Origin: Mucilaginibacter ginsenosidivorax
GTDB taxonomy: Bacteria > Bacteroidota > Bacteroidia > Sphingobacteriales > Sphingobacteriaceae
Assembly: GCF_007971525.1 (NCBI RefSeq)
Contig: NZ_CP042437.1
Coordinates: 3,596,001 to 3,660,000 of the forward strand
DNA length: 64,000 nucleotides
Reading direction: 5' to 3'
Position numbers and translations under genes: made by a program. The number at the start of each line of letters is the position of its first letter. The first letter of the stretch is position 1. Of this stretch, positions 49,953-59,132 are shown one piece after another. The notes below the pieces were generated by a model that saw nothing but the letters and a program-made list of their open reading frames with translations, ran no database searches and was not told the DNA's origin.

Positions 49953-52900
49953 ATGAAAAAAATCGCCCTGTTTGTTCTTGTAGCCCTAAGCTGCATTTAC
50001 TTGTCATGTAACAAAACCAGGCCCGGTAAACCGCGCGTGCTTATATTTTCAAAAACCATGGGCTTTCACCATGCATCCATAGATGCAGGGATAGCCGCAA
50101 TTCAAAAACTGGGGGAGCAAAACGGATTTGATGTAGATACCACCAAAAACTCCGCAATGTTTAATGATACAACCCTTAAAAAATACGCAACAGTTATATT
50201 TTTGAGCACCACCGGCGATGTGCTTGATTATCGCCAGGAAGCAGCTTTTGAACGCTATATACAGGCTGGTGGGGGCTACGTGGGCATCCATGCCGCAGCC
50301 GACACCGAGTATGATTGGGGATGGTACGGCCGCCTGATGGGCGATTGGTTTTATGACCACCCAGGCATTCACGATAAAAACCCGAACGTGCAGCCAGGCA
50401 CCTACAACGTAGTTGACGCCGACAACGATGCCACCAGGCATCTGCCCAAAGTATGGAAACGTACCGATGAGTTTTACAGCTTTAAAAAGGCTTTGGCAGC
50501 CGACGTACATGTTTTAATTACCCTTGACGAAAGTACCTACAAAGGTGGTAAACGTATGGGGCTGCACCCTGCCACCTGGTACCATGATTTTGACGGGGGC
50601 CGCGCCTTTTATACCGCCATGGGCCATACCGACGAAACTTATAAGGACGATAATTACCTTAAAATGCTGACCGCCGGTATTAAATATGCCATTGGCGAAA
50701 ATAAAGAGCTGGACTACACAAAAGCTAAAACCCAAACACCACCGGAAGAAGACAGGTTTGTTAAAACCCAACTTTCGACCGGTGAATTTTTTGAGCCAAC
50801 CGAAATGACCGTACTGCCCAACCTGGATATCCTGGTGATACAACGCCGGGGCGAGATTATGCGTTATGACCATGCTACCCAAAAAGTGAAACAGGTAGGC
50901 TTTTTTGATGTATACTGGAAAACACTACACACCCCGGGCGTAAATGCCGAAGAAGGGATGCTTGGCCTGGCGAAAGACCCCGACTTTGCAAACAACAACT
51001 GGGTGTACATTTACTACAGCCCTGCCGATAGCTCGGTTAACCGCCTGTCGCGCTTTACGTTTAAGAATGATACGCTGGATAAAAAGACAGAGAAAGTAAT
51101 TCTTGAAGTAAAAGCTCAGCGCGAAATTTGCTGCCACACCGGTGGTTCAATAGCCTTTGGGCCAGGGCCGGATAAAATTCTGTTCTTCTCGGCAGGTGAT
51201 AACTCAACCCCGTTTGATGAAAAAGGGCAAAAATATGTAACCAGTGGATATGCGCCTTTAGACGACAGGTCCGGTCACTTACAGTTTGATGCCCGCCGGT
51301 CGGCAGGGAATACCAACGATTTGCGCGGTAAAATTATGCGTATCAAAATTAAGGACGATGGTACTTACGATATCCCCGAAGGCAACCTTTTTCCTAAAGG
51401 CACGCCAAAAACCCGCCCCGAAATTTATGTAATGGGCGACAGGAACCCGTACAGGATCTCTGTAGATCAAAAAAATGGCAATTTATACTGGGGTGAAGTT
51501 GGCCCGGATGCACATAACGATAGCCTGGACACCCGTGGGCCAATGGGGTACGATGAAGTAAACCAGGCACGCCATGCAGGTAACTTTGGCTGGCCGTATT
51601 TTGTGGGCGATAACAAACCATATCATATTTATGATTACGCCACAGGCAAATCGGGCCCTGCATTTGACCCTAAGCACCCGGTAAATAATTCACGTAATAA
51701 TACAGGCTTAACAGATTTGCCGCCGGCGCAACCGGCATTTATCTGGTATCCTTACGGCCCGTCGCCCGATTTTCCTCAGGTTGGTACAGGTGGCCGTAAC
51801 GCCATGGCAGGCCCGGTTTATTATACCGATATGTACCCTGCCGAAACCCGTTTGCCCGATTATTACAACGGCAAGTTTTTAGCTTACGAATGGATGCGCG
51901 GCTGGATTAAAGCCGTGAGCCTAACCCCCGAAGGTGATTTTGATAAAATGGAGCCATTTTTTCCTGGTCTTAAATCAAATTCGATGATTGATATGGAGGT
52001 TGGACCCGATGGCAGGCTGTATGGCCTGGAATATGGCAGCGGTTGGTTTACGCATAACCCCGATGCAGGCTTATTCCGGATAGATTATATTAAAGGGAAC
52101 AGGCCACCAGTAATAAGCAGTGTAAAGGTTGATAAAACAACAGGACTGTTGCCTTTCACAGTAAAATTAACTGCCCAGGCCAAAGACCCCGAAGGCGACA
52201 AAATAACCTATAGCTGGAAAATGGGCGACGGTACCACTAAAGAAACCGATGCCCCGCAACTTAGCTATACTTACACCAAAACAGGAGATTATAAAATAAG
52301 TGTTGAAGCCAAAGACGCAGAAGGCGCTGCAAGCAAAGGCAGCCCCGTTAATGTTTATGCAGGTAATGAGCAGCCCGTTGTTTCGGTGAAATTAACCGGT
52401 GGCAATAAATCGTTTTACCTGCCGGGTGTTCCCCTTACTTATGCGGTTACCGTTACCGACGGCGCGGCAACCGGTAAGGTTGATGCAAAGCGTATTATAG
52501 TTAACGTTGATTATATTGATGGCTATAAAAAGCCTGTTGAAGCATCTCAGTTGGAGCAAACAGCCCCCGAGAATATGGGTAAAACACTTATGCTGAGCAT
52601 GGATTGCAAAAGCTGTCATAAAGAGGTTGGTAAATCAATAGGCCCTGCGTTTATTGACGTAAGCAACAAGTACCAGAAAGACCCTGATGCCATGAATAAG
52701 CTAAGCCAGAAGGTTATTAAAGGCGGCGCGGGCGTTTGGGGCGAAACCGCCATGTCGGCCCACCCAAGTATTAAAAAAGGCGATCTGGAGCAGATTATCG
52801 GTTGGGTAATGTCGTTAGGAAAGGATAGTCAGAAAAAATCCTTGCCGCCAACAGGCACTATTATGCCCGATCCGGGCAAAACACCATCGGCCACTTTGGT

Positions 52901-53375
52901 ATTAACAGCTAAGTATACCGACGATGGCACCGATGCCATTAAAGCCTTAACCGGTACCGGCGTAGCTACATTAAACAGCAGCAACTACCTGTTCACAGGC
53001 GCCGAAAAAACAAGCGGTTTCACCGGGTTTAAGTATAACGGCATGAATTTGATGATCATTCCGCCGGGTGAAGGTTGGTTTGAGGTTGATGATATTGACC
53101 TTACCGGTGTAAAATCAGTAAACCTCACAACTTTCTGGCAGGCTGCGCCAACGTATGGTTTCAATTTTGAACTTCATGCTGATGCGCCGGATGGTAAACT
53201 GATTGGCAAAGGCGGCATGCCAACGCCTGCAAAAGACCAAAAAGGAGGCATGGCGCATGTAGCGGTTACCCCGGTAACCGATGGTAAAATGCACAAGCTG
53301 TTCTTTATTTATAAACCGGTAAAACCGGGCGCCCTGACGGCCGGTGTTACAGGCTTGATATTTAGCGCGAAATAA
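49953..53375 (+). CDS. ThuA / PQQ-type sugar dehydrogenase / PKD / cytochrome c fusion lipoprotein
   Basis: 1140 aa. A lipoprotein signal (Cys 19) is followed by a ThuA-like domain (about 27-250: VLIFSKTMGFHHASIDAGIA, GGGYVGIHAAADTEYDW), a glucose/sorbosone dehydrogenase-type beta-propeller (about 265-720: EMTVLPNLDILVIQRRGEIM, PGVNAEEGMLGLAKDPDFAN, YVMGDRNPYRISVDQ), a PKD domain (about 722-805: DPEGDKITYSWKMGDGT) and a class I cytochrome c domain with heme motif C885-K-S-C-H889. The last ~180 residues look like a CBM6-type sandwich. Likely an envelope-bound sugar or polyol oxidoreductase passing electrons to its own heme. Substrate unknown. Confidence 0.9.
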   Translation: MKKIALFVLVALSCIYLSCNKTRPGKPRVLIFSKTMGFHHASIDAGIAAIQKLGEQNGFDVDTTKNSAMFNDTTLKKYATVIFLSTTGDVLDYRQEAAFERYIQAGGGYVGIHAAADTEYDWGWYGRLMGDWFYDHPGIHDKNPNVQPGTYNVVDADNDATRHLPKVWKRTDEFYSFKKALAADVHVLITLDESTYKGGKRMGLHPATWYHDFDGGRAFYTAMGHTDETYKDDNYLKMLTAGIKYAIGENKELDYTKAKTQTPPEEDRFVKTQLSTGEFFEPTEMTVLPNLDILVIQRRGEIMRYDHATQKVKQVGFFDVYWKTLHTPGVNAEEGMLGLAKDPDFANNNWVYIYYSPADSSVNRLSRFTFKNDTLDKKTEKVILEVKAQREICCHTGGSIAFGPGPDKILFFSAGDNSTPFDEKGQKYVTSGYAPLDDRSGHLQFDARRSAGNTNDLRGKIMRIKIKDDGTYDIPEGNLFPKGTPKTRPEIYVMGDRNPYRISVDQKNGNLYWGEVGPDAHNDSLDTRGPMGYDEVNQARHAGNFGWPYFVGDNKPYHIYDYATGKSGPAFDPKHPVNNSRNNTGLTDLPPAQPAFIWYPYGPSPDFPQVGTGGRNAMAGPVYYTDMYPAETRLPDYYNGKFLAYEWMRGWIKAVSLTPEGDFDKMEPFFPGLKSNSMIDMEVGPDGRLYGLEYGSGWFTHNPDAGLFRIDYIKGNRPPVISSVKVDKTTGLLPFTVKLTAQAKDPEGDKITYSWKMGDGTTKETDAPQLSYTYTKTGDYKISVEAKDAEGAASKGSPVNVYAGNEQPVVSVKLTGGNKSFYLPGVPLTYAVTVTDGAATGKVDAKRIIVNVDYIDGYKKPVEASQLEQTAPENMGKTLMLSMDCKSCHKEVGKSIGPAFIDVSNKYQKDPDAMNKLSQKVIKGGAGVWGETAMSAHPSIKKGDLEQIIGWVMSLGKDSQKKSLPPTGTIMPDPGKTPSATLVLTAKYTDDGTDAIKALTGTGVATLNSSNYLFTGAEKTSGFTGFKYNGMNLMIIPPGEGWFEVDDIDLTGVKSVNLTTFWQAAPTYGFNFELHADAPDGKLIGKGGMPTPAKDQKGGMAHVAVTPVTDGKMHKLFFIYKPVKPGALTAGVTGLIFSAK

Positions 53376-53408
53376 AAGCCCGCGACAACTTTTGAGAGGT
53401 TGACTTTA

Positions 53409-53453
53409 AACAAGAAATCCCGGTAGTTAAACTTGCCGGGATTTCTTGTTTTT
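53409..53453 (+). terminator. Strong terminator after the ThuA fusion gene
   Basis: AACAAGAAATCCCGG (53409-53423) and CCGGGATTTCTTGTT (53436-53450) form a perfect 15-bp stem, 12-base loop, then TTT. The flanking A/T runs allow it to serve the minus-strand gene as well. Confidence 0.9.
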
Positions 53454-53473
53454 ATCGCTGTCGGAGATGGAGG

Positions 53474-53683
53474 TCATTGTTCCGATAAGTGTTTTTGAGT
53501 AAATTCTTCCAGTGTAATACTTTTTCCGGCTTCGTATTGTTGCATTCCGCGGCTGATACTTTCTGAAACATGGGGAGGGAATGTAACAGTGCTTGATTCA
53601 AACTGCACCTTCAATGCTTTCAATACAGCTTTAACTGTTTTCAGTTGCTCTGCACTTTCAGGATGTATAAGAATGCTTTCCAT
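53474..53683 (-). CDS. Small antitoxin-like protein without visible toxin
   Basis: 69 aa (MESILIHPESAEQLKTVKAV, then FPPHVSESISRGMQQYEAGK and SITLEEFTQKHLSEQ). The pattern of a short beta start followed by helices and an EEF-type C-terminus matches DUF2683-type antitoxins that accompany RelE-like toxins. No toxin frame is present downstream (53375-53474 holds only a terminator), so this is an orphan or remnant. Lies between the fusion gene terminator and the hybrid sensor kinase gene. Confidence 0.6.
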   Translation of the reverse strand: MESILIHPESAEQLKTVKAVLKALKVQFESSTVTFPPHVSESISRGMQQYEAGKSITLEEFTQKHLSEQ

Positions 53684-53740
53684 ATAGACAAATATACCGA
53701 TATCAACCTTTTATCTAAAGCGCATATTCCCATTTTCAAC

Positions 53741-56506
53741 TCATAAAGCCTGCTTCCTTTTAAACTCGCTTGGAGTACAATTGTACTGCGCCTTAAATAC
53801 GGTTGAAAAATAATTGGGGCTGGCAAAGCCTACCATGTAGGTTATCTCGGAGATGGAATAGCCTTCGTGTGTGAGCAGGTACCGGGCTTTTTTTAACCTT
53901 CGGGTTAAAATATAATCGGTAATGCTACAGCCTAACAGCGCTTTTACTTTGCGGTACAGCTGCACCCGCGATATGCCGATAGTTTTGCAGATATCATCTA
54001 CATTAAAGTTTTCGTTGGCCAGGTTTTGCTCAACAATACCTGCAAAATCGTTGAGGAATTTTTTATCGAGCGATTTTGATGCAGGTATTTTGCCGTGGCT
54101 TACATCGCTTGTAAAATGTTCTTTAAGTATTACCCTGTTTTTGATCAGGTTTTTTACTGTTGCCAATAGCTGATCGTAATTGAAGGGTTTTACCATATAT
54201 ACATCGGCCATGCTGCCAATGCCGTCAATTTGCTGCTCAACGCTGGCCTGCGCCGTAAGTAAAATAACGGGAATGTGCGATGTCCGGATATCTGTTTTAA
54301 GGCTTTCGGTGATTGCTTTGCCCGACATGCCTGGCAGTACCACATCTGATATAATAAGGTCGGGAACTTTTTCAAACGCTTCCGCCAAACCCTGTAATCC
54401 ATTATCTGCTGTGAACACTTCGTAATCGGCACCCAGTTTATCGGCAAGGTAGCCCAGCAAATCGGTATTATCTTCAATTATCAGGACGGATTGCTCTTTA
54501 GGGCTGCCAAGGCCGGTCGCATCGGTTTTTATTTCGTCTTGTTCAAGGTCGGTAGTATAAATGCGCGAGCGCTCGTCAATGGCAGCCGTGCTAACTGGCT
54601 TGCCATGCTGACCGGTACTATAATTGTAAGGGTTGCCCAGTGGCAGTGTAATGGTAAAAATTGTTCCATGCCATTTTTTACTGCTTACCTTAATACTACC
54701 ATGATGCAGCAAAACAATCTCCTTGGATAAGGACAGCCCCAGGCCCGAGCCCTTCGCATTACCGTTGTCGGCCTGGTAAAACTGGTCGAAAATATGTTCG
54801 GCTTCTTCCGGCTCCATGCCAATGCCGTTGTCCTGGACGGCAATTTCAACATGGTCGGTGTTTAGGGTAAAGGTTACCTGGATGCGGCCATTATCCTTAA
54901 TAAACTTAAGGGAATTGGATAATAAGTTAAAGAAAACTTTATCAAGCATATTGGCATCAAACCAAACATTTATATTCTTCTCTGCCGATGTTAAGCTCAG
55001 GCTGATGTTCCGTTTGCGGGCATTGTGCTGAAAGCTATCCATGATGTCGGTAACAAAAGCTACCAGGTTGTTTGGCGCCGCATTAATTTGCTGTTTATCG
55101 TATTCAATTTTGCGGTAGTCTATCAGTTGGTTAACCAGCCTTAACAGCCTGAACGTATTTTTATGGATTAGCTTTAAATTTTTGCCGCCTATAATATTCA
55201 GCTTCTCGTTTTTCATCATATCCTCAACCGGCGATAGAATGAGCGTTAAGGGCGTACGGAACTCGTGCGAGATATTGGTGAAAAAGTTCAGCTTGGCTTC
55301 GGTGGCTACTTCGGCCCTGGCCGACATTTCTATCAGCTGGTTACGCTGCAACAAAATTTCGTTGTTTTTTACTTCAAGACTTTTGTTAATCTTTCGGTTC
55401 TCCATCAGCCAGTAAAAGGCAAGCCCACCAAAAACAATGGCCAATACCAGGGTTATTACAATAATATTTAAAACTAACTGCTGGCTGTTGTAAACCTGCC
55501 GCTGCTCTTCCAGTAACGATTGCTGCCTTTCAATATCCTTTTGCTGGCTGTTAATTTTGTTCCACTGCATTTTCATGAGCTGCACGTTGGTTGAATCGAT
55601 AACCAACGACTGCAGGATGTTTTCTTTGGCAAAAGCCTCTTTGTTTAGGATCCTGAACGCGGTGGTAATGGCTTCTTTGCCGCCGGTGGGGTATACCAAA
55701 CTGGCATCAATAGTTTTTGACGCTACCATTTGCAGGCCGCCGCCGGCGCCGGGCATAGCATCGACCCCTAACACTTTAACGTGGTGGTTTAAATGCAGGT
55801 TGTTTAACACCTCCCTGGATGCACCTGCCATAACATCGTTATGGGCAAACAGGGCATCGGCTGTTTTTAATTCGGGTTGTACCTGGTAAAGTTGTTTTTG
55901 GGCATGGTCTTTCAGCCAATCGCCATATACCTGGGCTTTAATATGGATATTATTAAATTTAGCCAGGGCATCACTGAAACCTCTGTGCCTTTCAATTGCA
56001 GGCGAAGAGCCGGGCAAGCCCATTACCTCTACAATGTTGCCTGTGCCTTTTAAATTGCTACCAATATATTCGCCGGCCATTTTACCAATCTGGTAATTAT
56101 CGGCGCCCACATAGGCTGTATAAAGGTCTGATGATGTTTTACGGTCAATTACAATTACCGGGATGCCTTTATTATAGGTTTGCTCAACTATACCCGTTAA
56201 AGGCTGTGCTTCGTTTGGCGATATGATGAGCAGGTCGATGCCTTCATTCAGCATTTGCTTTACCTGTTCAATTTGTTTTTTGCTGCTGTTATCGGCATCG
56301 GCATAAATGAAACGGGCATCGGGATGTAACGAAAGCTCCATTTTCATTTCGTCCAGCATGTTGCGCCGCCACAAGTCGGAGCCTACACATTGCGAAAAGC
56401 CTATTGTATACTGCGATGTTTTGTCGGCTTTTTTACAGCCGGTAAGCACCATGAGTATGCATATGGTTGGCAATAACAGGTTGCGCAATTGATGAAGCAA
56501 AGCCAT
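53741..56506 (-). CDS. Hybrid two-component system sensor/regulator with periplasmic-binding-protein sensor
   Basis: 921 aa. A lipoprotein-like signal (VLTGC, Cys 24) and a type I periplasmic-binding-protein domain (about 32-310: IGFSQCVGSDLWRRNMLDEM, PVIVIDRKTSSDLYTAYVGA) precede one membrane helix (about 345-370). Then follow HisKA with H414 in NISHEFRTPLTLIL, an HATPase domain (GSGLGLSLSKEI), a receiver domain with D721 in IISDVVLPGMSG, and a C-terminal AraC-type HTH (about 815-918). This is the architecture of BT1754 of Bacteroides thetaiotaomicron, which senses fructose. Divergent from the transporter, kinase and SusCD genes it probably controls. Confidence 0.93.
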   Translation of the reverse strand: MALLHQLRNLLLPTICILMVLTGCKKADKTSQYTIGFSQCVGSDLWRRNMLDEMKMELSLHPDARFIYADADNSSKKQIEQVKQMLNEGIDLLIISPNEAQPLTGIVEQTYNKGIPVIVIDRKTSSDLYTAYVGADNYQIGKMAGEYIGSNLKGTGNIVEVMGLPGSSPAIERHRGFSDALAKFNNIHIKAQVYGDWLKDHAQKQLYQVQPELKTADALFAHNDVMAGASREVLNNLHLNHHVKVLGVDAMPGAGGGLQMVASKTIDASLVYPTGGKEAITTAFRILNKEAFAKENILQSLVIDSTNVQLMKMQWNKINSQQKDIERQQSLLEEQRQVYNSQQLVLNIIVITLVLAIVFGGLAFYWLMENRKINKSLEVKNNEILLQRNQLIEMSARAEVATEAKLNFFTNISHEFRTPLTLILSPVEDMMKNEKLNIIGGKNLKLIHKNTFRLLRLVNQLIDYRKIEYDKQQINAAPNNLVAFVTDIMDSFQHNARKRNISLSLTSAEKNINVWFDANMLDKVFFNLLSNSLKFIKDNGRIQVTFTLNTDHVEIAVQDNGIGMEPEEAEHIFDQFYQADNGNAKGSGLGLSLSKEIVLLHHGSIKVSSKKWHGTIFTITLPLGNPYNYSTGQHGKPVSTAAIDERSRIYTTDLEQDEIKTDATGLGSPKEQSVLIIEDNTDLLGYLADKLGADYEVFTADNGLQGLAEAFEKVPDLIISDVVLPGMSGKAITESLKTDIRTSHIPVILLTAQASVEQQIDGIGSMADVYMVKPFNYDQLLATVKNLIKNRVILKEHFTSDVSHGKIPASKSLDKKFLNDFAGIVEQNLANENFNVDDICKTIGISRVQLYRKVKALLGCSITDYILTRRLKKARYLLTHEGYSISEITYMVGFASPNYFSTVFKAQYNCTPSEFKRKQAL

Positions 56507-56849
56507 TAAAAAATATTAAGTAAACGTTTAAGCACGGTTTTATTGGTTAATACAATTCTTTTTGGGGAGGATGTATACAAAAGTATCGATAAATGTTTTT
56601 ACAATACAAATAACAACCCCCTGTCGCAGGCTATCCCTTGTATCATAATGTATCAAAACTGGAAATACCGTGTATCAAAATCAAACATCCGGATGGTACA
56701 GAATTAAAGATAAATTTTATTGCATTGATAATCAATAAATTAACTCCATTTTAATTTTTGTACTGTTTTGGAATAAAATCAATAACTGCCGCTTTGCATA
56801 TCGCCCTACTTTGCAACCGTAAATCCAATTAACACCTTTTATAATTATT
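56507..56849. other. Regulatory gap between hybrid sensor gene and sugar porter gene
   Basis: 343 bases between divergent genes, AT-rich on both sides, with a block of three TGTATCA words in the middle (56639-56677). No small gene seen. Confidence 0.6.
56639..56677 (+). promoter_or_regulatory. Candidate operator: three phased TGTATCA words
   Basis: TGTATCA at 56639-56645, 56649-56655 and 56671-56677: same strand, start-to-start distances 10 and 22 bases, i.e. one and two helical turns. The last two extend to TGTATCAAAA. Direct, phased repeats are what AraC-type domains of hybrid regulators bind. Confidence 0.5.
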
Positions 56850-58175
56850 ATGAGAAAACATTCCGTCCTGGCCTGGTCCATGGTGGTGGCCCTTGGTGGC
56901 TTCCTTTTCGGGTTTGACACCGCTGTGATATCGGGCGCCGAAAAATCTATTCAGCACTTCTGGCACCTGTCTGTAATGGAGCATGGGCTTACTATATCTA
57001 TCGCGCTTATCGGTACTGTAATTGGTTCATTGTTCGGTGCAAGGCCATCAGATATCTTCGGAAGAAAAAACACGTTATACTTTGTAGCTGCAGCTTACCT
57101 GCTATCGTCATTAGGTACCGCGCTCGCCGATAACTGGTACCTGTTTTTGGTGTTCAGGTTATTGGGTGGCCTGGGTGTAGGCATATCATCGGTAACAGCT
57201 CCTATTTATATTTCAGAAGTTTCGCCTGCGGATAGGCGGGGGCGTTTGGTTGGCTTGTTTCAGTTCAATGTAGTACTGGGCATCCTTATCTCGTACCTAT
57301 CCAACTACCTCATTAGCCAGGGCGGCGAAGCTTCATGGCGTTGGATGCTGGGCGTGCAGGCCTTCCCTTCAGCTCTGTTTTTAGCGCTCATTTATTTTAT
57401 ACCCGAAAGCCCCCGCTGGCTCATCCTCAAAAAAGGCGAAACAGGCAGGGCATTGGAAATATTGAGTGTAATCAATCCGCTCAATTGCGAGCAGGAACTG
57501 GCTGCTATCAAAAATTCTACCCTTCATGACACTGTTTCAAGCGGCAATCTTTTCTCGGGCCAATATAAAACTCCTGTAATATTGGCGGTGCTCTTTGCCT
57601 TTTTTAACCAGGTATCGGGCATCAATGCTATCATATACTACGCGCCCCGCATTTTTGAAATGGCCGGGCTTGGCGCGCATTCTTCGCTGCTATCCACGGT
57701 TGGTATAGGGCTAATCAATTTCATATTCACCCTGTTGGGCATCAATATTATTGATAAGGTGGGGCGCCGCACATTAATGCTGGTTGGCTCATTCGGGCTA
57801 ATAGCATCGCTATTTATGGTGGCGTTCACCTTTTACTCGGGGCACATGAGCGGGTTTGCAATCCCTGTTTATATGATGATGTTCATCGCCTTTTTCGCCT
57901 TTTCGCAGGGGGCGGTAATCTGGGTTTTTATCTCCGAAATTTTTCCCAACCAGGTACGCGCCAAAGGACAAACACTTGGCAGTTCTACTCATTGGGTAAT
58001 GGCTGCAATCATCGCTTTTTGTTTTCCCTACCTGGCCGAGTCATTGGGCGGGGCGGTTACCTTTTCCTTTTTCTGTGTGATGATGGTATGCCAGCTCATC
58101 TTCGTCTGGAAGTTTATGCCCGAAACCAAAGGCCGTTCATTGGAGCAGATAGAAACTAATATGGTAATGCATTAA
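56850..58175 (+). CDS. Sugar porter (MFS) family transporter
   Basis: 441 aa with 12 predicted helices. Sugar-porter signatures: GGFLFGFDTAVISGAEKSI, RPSDIFGRKNTLY (GRK loop), YISEVSPADRRGRLVGLFQF, PESPRWLILKKGE and PETKGRSLEQIE. Imports a monosaccharide by proton symport or facilitation. With the adjacent fructokinase-like gene (8-base gap) it probably takes up fructose or another hexose released by the locus. Confidence 0.94.
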   Translation: MRKHSVLAWSMVVALGGFLFGFDTAVISGAEKSIQHFWHLSVMEHGLTISIALIGTVIGSLFGARPSDIFGRKNTLYFVAAAYLLSSLGTALADNWYLFLVFRLLGGLGVGISSVTAPIYISEVSPADRRGRLVGLFQFNVVLGILISYLSNYLISQGGEASWRWMLGVQAFPSALFLALIYFIPESPRWLILKKGETGRALEILSVINPLNCEQELAAIKNSTLHDTVSSGNLFSGQYKTPVILAVLFAFFNQVSGINAIIYYAPRIFEMAGLGAHSSLLSTVGIGLINFIFTLLGINIIDKVGRRTLMLVGSFGLIASLFMVAFTFYSGHMSGFAIPVYMMMFIAFFAFSQGAVIWVFISEIFPNQVRAKGQTLGSSTHWVMAAIIAFCFPYLAESLGGAVTFSFFCVMMVCQLIFVWKFMPETKGRSLEQIETNMVMH

Positions 58176-58183
58176 TAATTGAA

Positions 58184-59098
58184 ATGACGATGACCCCGCA
58201 AACAAACATAACAACCCCGGCCATTTGCTACGGCGAAATCCTATGGGATGTATTGCCCGATGGCCCGCAGCCCGGCGGCGCATTGCTTAATGTGGCGTAT
58301 CACCTGAATAAACTGGGCATGCCCACCAGCCTGGTAAGTAAAATAGGCAACGATGCAAACGGCCACAAGCTGGAAAACTTGATGGACGGCTGGGGAATAC
58401 CCAAACATTTACTACAAACCGATACGGAGCACCCAACCAGCCAGGTAATTGCTAAAATGAACAATGGCAACGAGGTGTCGTACGAGATTGTTTTCCCGGT
58501 GGCCTGGGATTTTATTAACGATAGCGAGCATATTATCAGCCAGTTGCAGCCATCAACGTACCTGGTGTATGGCAGCCTGGCCTCACGTAACAACGTATCG
58601 CGTAATACCCTGCTTGAATTATTGGACGGTGATGCGATTAAAGTATTTGACATTAACCTGCGCCCGCCTTTTTTTAGCCGCGACTTGTTGGAAGAACTTT
58701 TGCGCAAAGCAGATATTGTAAAATTTAACCAGGCCGAACTGGAAATGGTGCAGGGATTATTCCGTGGATCATTCTGGAAAGAATCGGAACAGATCAGGTT
58801 TATACAAGACCATTTTAACATTCCCGAGATCGTGGTTACCAAAGGTGAGTTTGGAGCATCGTACTACAAGCAGGATAAGGCATATCATGTTGCCGGCCGC
58901 GAGGTAAAAGTTACAGATACTATTGGCAGCGGCGATTCATTTTTGGCCGCGTTTATTGCCAACCATTATAACGGCGTACCGCCGGAAACCTTATTAAAAA
59001 ACGCAATAGCGATGGGTGGCTTTATTGCAACAAAGAAAGGAGGTTGCCCCGATTATAACATCGCAGAATATCAAGATTTTAAAAACCAACTATTTTAA
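58184..59098 (+). CDS. PfkB-family carbohydrate kinase (fructokinase-like)
   Basis: 304 aa. Start ICYGEILWDVLPDGPQPGGA (family N-terminus with sugar-binding GG), and the PfkB signature 2 DTIGSGDSFLAAFIAN with the catalytic Asp. Best reading is fructokinase, phosphorylating imported fructose to fructose 6-phosphate; ribokinase-like specificities cannot be excluded by sequence alone. Co-directional with the sugar porter (8 bases) and SusC gene (34 bases). Confidence 0.88.
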   Translation: MTMTPQTNITTPAICYGEILWDVLPDGPQPGGALLNVAYHLNKLGMPTSLVSKIGNDANGHKLENLMDGWGIPKHLLQTDTEHPTSQVIAKMNNGNEVSYEIVFPVAWDFINDSEHIISQLQPSTYLVYGSLASRNNVSRNTLLELLDGDAIKVFDINLRPPFFSRDLLEELLRKADIVKFNQAELEMVQGLFRGSFWKESEQIRFIQDHFNIPEIVVTKGEFGASYYKQDKAYHVAGREVKVTDTIGSGDSFLAAFIANHYNGVPPETLLKNAIAMGGFIATKKGGCPDYNIAEYQDFKNQLF

Positions 59099-59132
59099 AT
59101 AAACCATACCTGATAAACTTAAAAACCAACCA

